NCBI GenBank assembly: GCA_964471665.1
Contig: CAYYHG010000076.1
Span: 1-13,839 of the forward strand
Direction: 5' to 3'
Length of the DNA: 13,839 nucleotides
DNA from: SW-9-67-25 sp964471665
GTDB taxonomy: Archaea > Halobacteriota > Halobacteria > Halobacteriales > Haloarculaceae
How positions within the stretch are numbered: position 1 is the first letter of the stretch; each line of letters begins with the position of its first letter. Shown here in pieces: positions 12,803-13,839 of the stretch. Position numbers and translations under genes: made by a program. A model generated the notes under the pieces. That model did no database searches. It was not told the DNA's origin and was given only the letters and a program-made list of their open reading frames with translations.

Positions 12803-13839
12803 TCAGTCACCCTGGACTTTCTGCTGGATCTCGGAGACGACGTCCGGGTTCCGGAGCGTGCTGGTGTCGCCGAGTTCGTCCTCGTTGGCGATGTCCTCGA
12901 GCAGGCGCCGCATGATCTTGCCCGAGCGGGTCTTCGGGAGTTCGTGGGTGAAGATGACCGCTTCGGGGCGGGCAATCGGTCCGATGGCGCCCTCGACGGA
13001 CTCGACGATCTGACTCCGCAGGTCGTCGTCGCCCTCGTAGCCGTCTTCGGTGATGACGTAGCCGTAGACCGCCTCGCCTTTCATCTCGTGGTCGCCGCCG
13101 ACCACGGCGGCCTCGGCGACGCCCTCGACGCCGACGATGGCCGACTCGATCTCCATCGTGCCCAGCCGGTGGCCGGAGACGTTGAGGACGTCGTCGACCC
13201 GGCCGAGGACAGTGATGTACCCGTCGGAGTCGAGTTTGGCGCCGTCCTCTGGGAAGTACACCCACTGGTCGCGCTCGGGGACAGAGTACTCGTCCCAGTA
13301 CTCGTTGATGAACCGCTCGTCGTTCTTGTAGAGGGTCCGCAACATCCCGGGCCAGGGCCTGTTCACGACGAGGTACCCCGCGCGGCCGGCCCCGACTGGG
13401 TCGCCGCTGTTGTCGAGGACGTCGGCACTGACGCCCGGCAGTGGTGGTCCCGCGGACCCGGGTTTCATCGTCTTGATCCCGGGGAGGGTGGTGACCATCA
13501 TGCCGCCGGTTTCTGTCTGCCACCACGTGTCGACGATGGGACACGACTCGTCGCCGATGTGCTTGTAGTACCACTTCCAGGCCCGGGGATTGATTGGTTC
13601 GCCGACGGTACCCAGCAGGCGCAGCGAGGAGAGGTCGTGTTGCTCGGGGTACTCCTCGCCCCACTTCATGAACGCCCGGATGGCGGTCGGTGCGGTGTAC
13701 AGTTGGGTGATGTCGTAATCGTCGACGATCTCCCAGAGGCGGTCCTTGTCGGGGTAGTCCGGCGTGCCCTCGTACATCACGCTGGTGGTGCCCAGCGCGA
13801 GGGGGCCGTAGACGATGTAGGAGTGGCCGGTGATCCACC
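12803..13839 (-). CDS. acs: Acetyl-CoA synthetase (AMP-forming), C-terminal part (5' end outside window)
   Basis: An ANL-superfamily enzyme that activates acetate with ATP to acetyl-AMP and then forms acetyl-CoA in the cytoplasm. The visible 344 codons run from the GHSYIVYGPLA region to the stop at 12803-12805; the N-terminal half lies beyond 13839. Seen: the adenylate motif TWWQTETGG (minus 13528-13502), including the Trp-Trp of true acetyl-CoA synthetases that limits the acyl pocket; the hinge motif GRVDDVLNVSGHR (13204-13166); and PKTRSGKIMRR with the catalytic Lys codon at 12919-12917. That Lys is a known site of regulatory acetylation in bacterial homologs. The C-terminal domain is complete. 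Propionate is a possible second substrate. It is transcribed in the same direction as the transporter operon but is separated from it by uspA. Confidence 0.95.
   Translation of the reverse strand, partial: WITGHSYIVYGPLALGTTSVMYEGTPDYPDKDRLWEIVDDYDITQLYTAPTAIRAFMKWGEEYPEQHDLSSLRLLGTVGEPINPRAWKWYYKHIGDESCPIVDTWWQTETGGMMVTTLPGIKTMKPGSAGPPLPGVSADVLDNSGDPVGAGRAGYLVVNRPWPGMLRTLYKNDERFINEYWDEYSVPERDQWVYFPEDGAKLDSDGYITVLGRVDDVLNVSGHRLGTMEIESAIVGVEGVAEAAVVGGDHEMKGEAVYGYVITEDGYEGDDDLRSQIVESVEGAIGPIARPEAVIFTHELPKTRSGKIMRRLLEDIANEDELGDTSTLRNPDVVSEIQQKVQGD

Overview
The window looks like a chromosomal segment of a haloarchaeon (class Halobacteria); I cannot name the genus. The evidence is the GC-rich, GTC/GAC-rich coding sequence, strongly acidic proteins, the archaeal tRNA amidotransferase subunit GatD, TATA boxes about 25-30 nt before start codons (leaderless-type promoters), twin-arginine lipoprotein signals ending in a lipobox Cys, and a haloarchaeal-type UspA.

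Left part (1-4022), housekeeping: the N-terminal 246 codons of gatD (minus strand, cut by the window edge) face a small acidic-tailed membrane protein across a 53-nt spacer holding one TATA-like box that fits both genes. A threonine-synthase-like PLP enzyme and a 74-residue CPxCG zinc-ribbon protein follow on the plus strand. The zinc-ribbon gene converges on a CobW-family G3E GTPase (minus strand), and the two stop codons interlock.

Middle (4023-5834): a family of 80-bp palindromic elements appears here. A half copy (4050-4087) abuts the cobW promoter, and a full copy (4437-4516) lies inside the remnant of a CARDB-like gene. Next is a plus-strand DUF3179 lipoprotein gene.

Right-centre (5835-11609, minus strand) holds a branched-chain-amino-acid-type (HAAT) ABC importer operon in the order substrate-binding lipoprotein, livH, livM, livG, livF, thioredoxin-fold gene. 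The four transporter core genes are chained by 4-nt start/stop overlaps that use ATG, GTG and TTG starts. The thioredoxin-fold gene begins 3 nt after livF. A T-rich stretch between the binding-protein gene and livH may tune expression of the two parts. The binding protein would capture a solute outside the cell, LivHM form the channel, and LivFG hydrolyse ATP. The substrate cannot be read from sequence. The nearby acetyl-CoA synthetase gene makes a carboxylate or amino-acid-derived substrate a reasonable guess, no more.

Right end (11610-13839): about 640 nt without a confident gene contains a diverged copy of the 80-bp element, another possible end remnant, a perfect GGTAA-N5-TTACC inverted repeat, and an intact 80-bp copy. 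Then come a UspA-family gene (plus) and the C-terminal 344 codons of an AMP-forming acetyl-CoA synthetase (minus, cut by the edge). The signal least explained by ordinary annotation is the 80-bp palindrome family and its effects on neighbouring promoters and genes.
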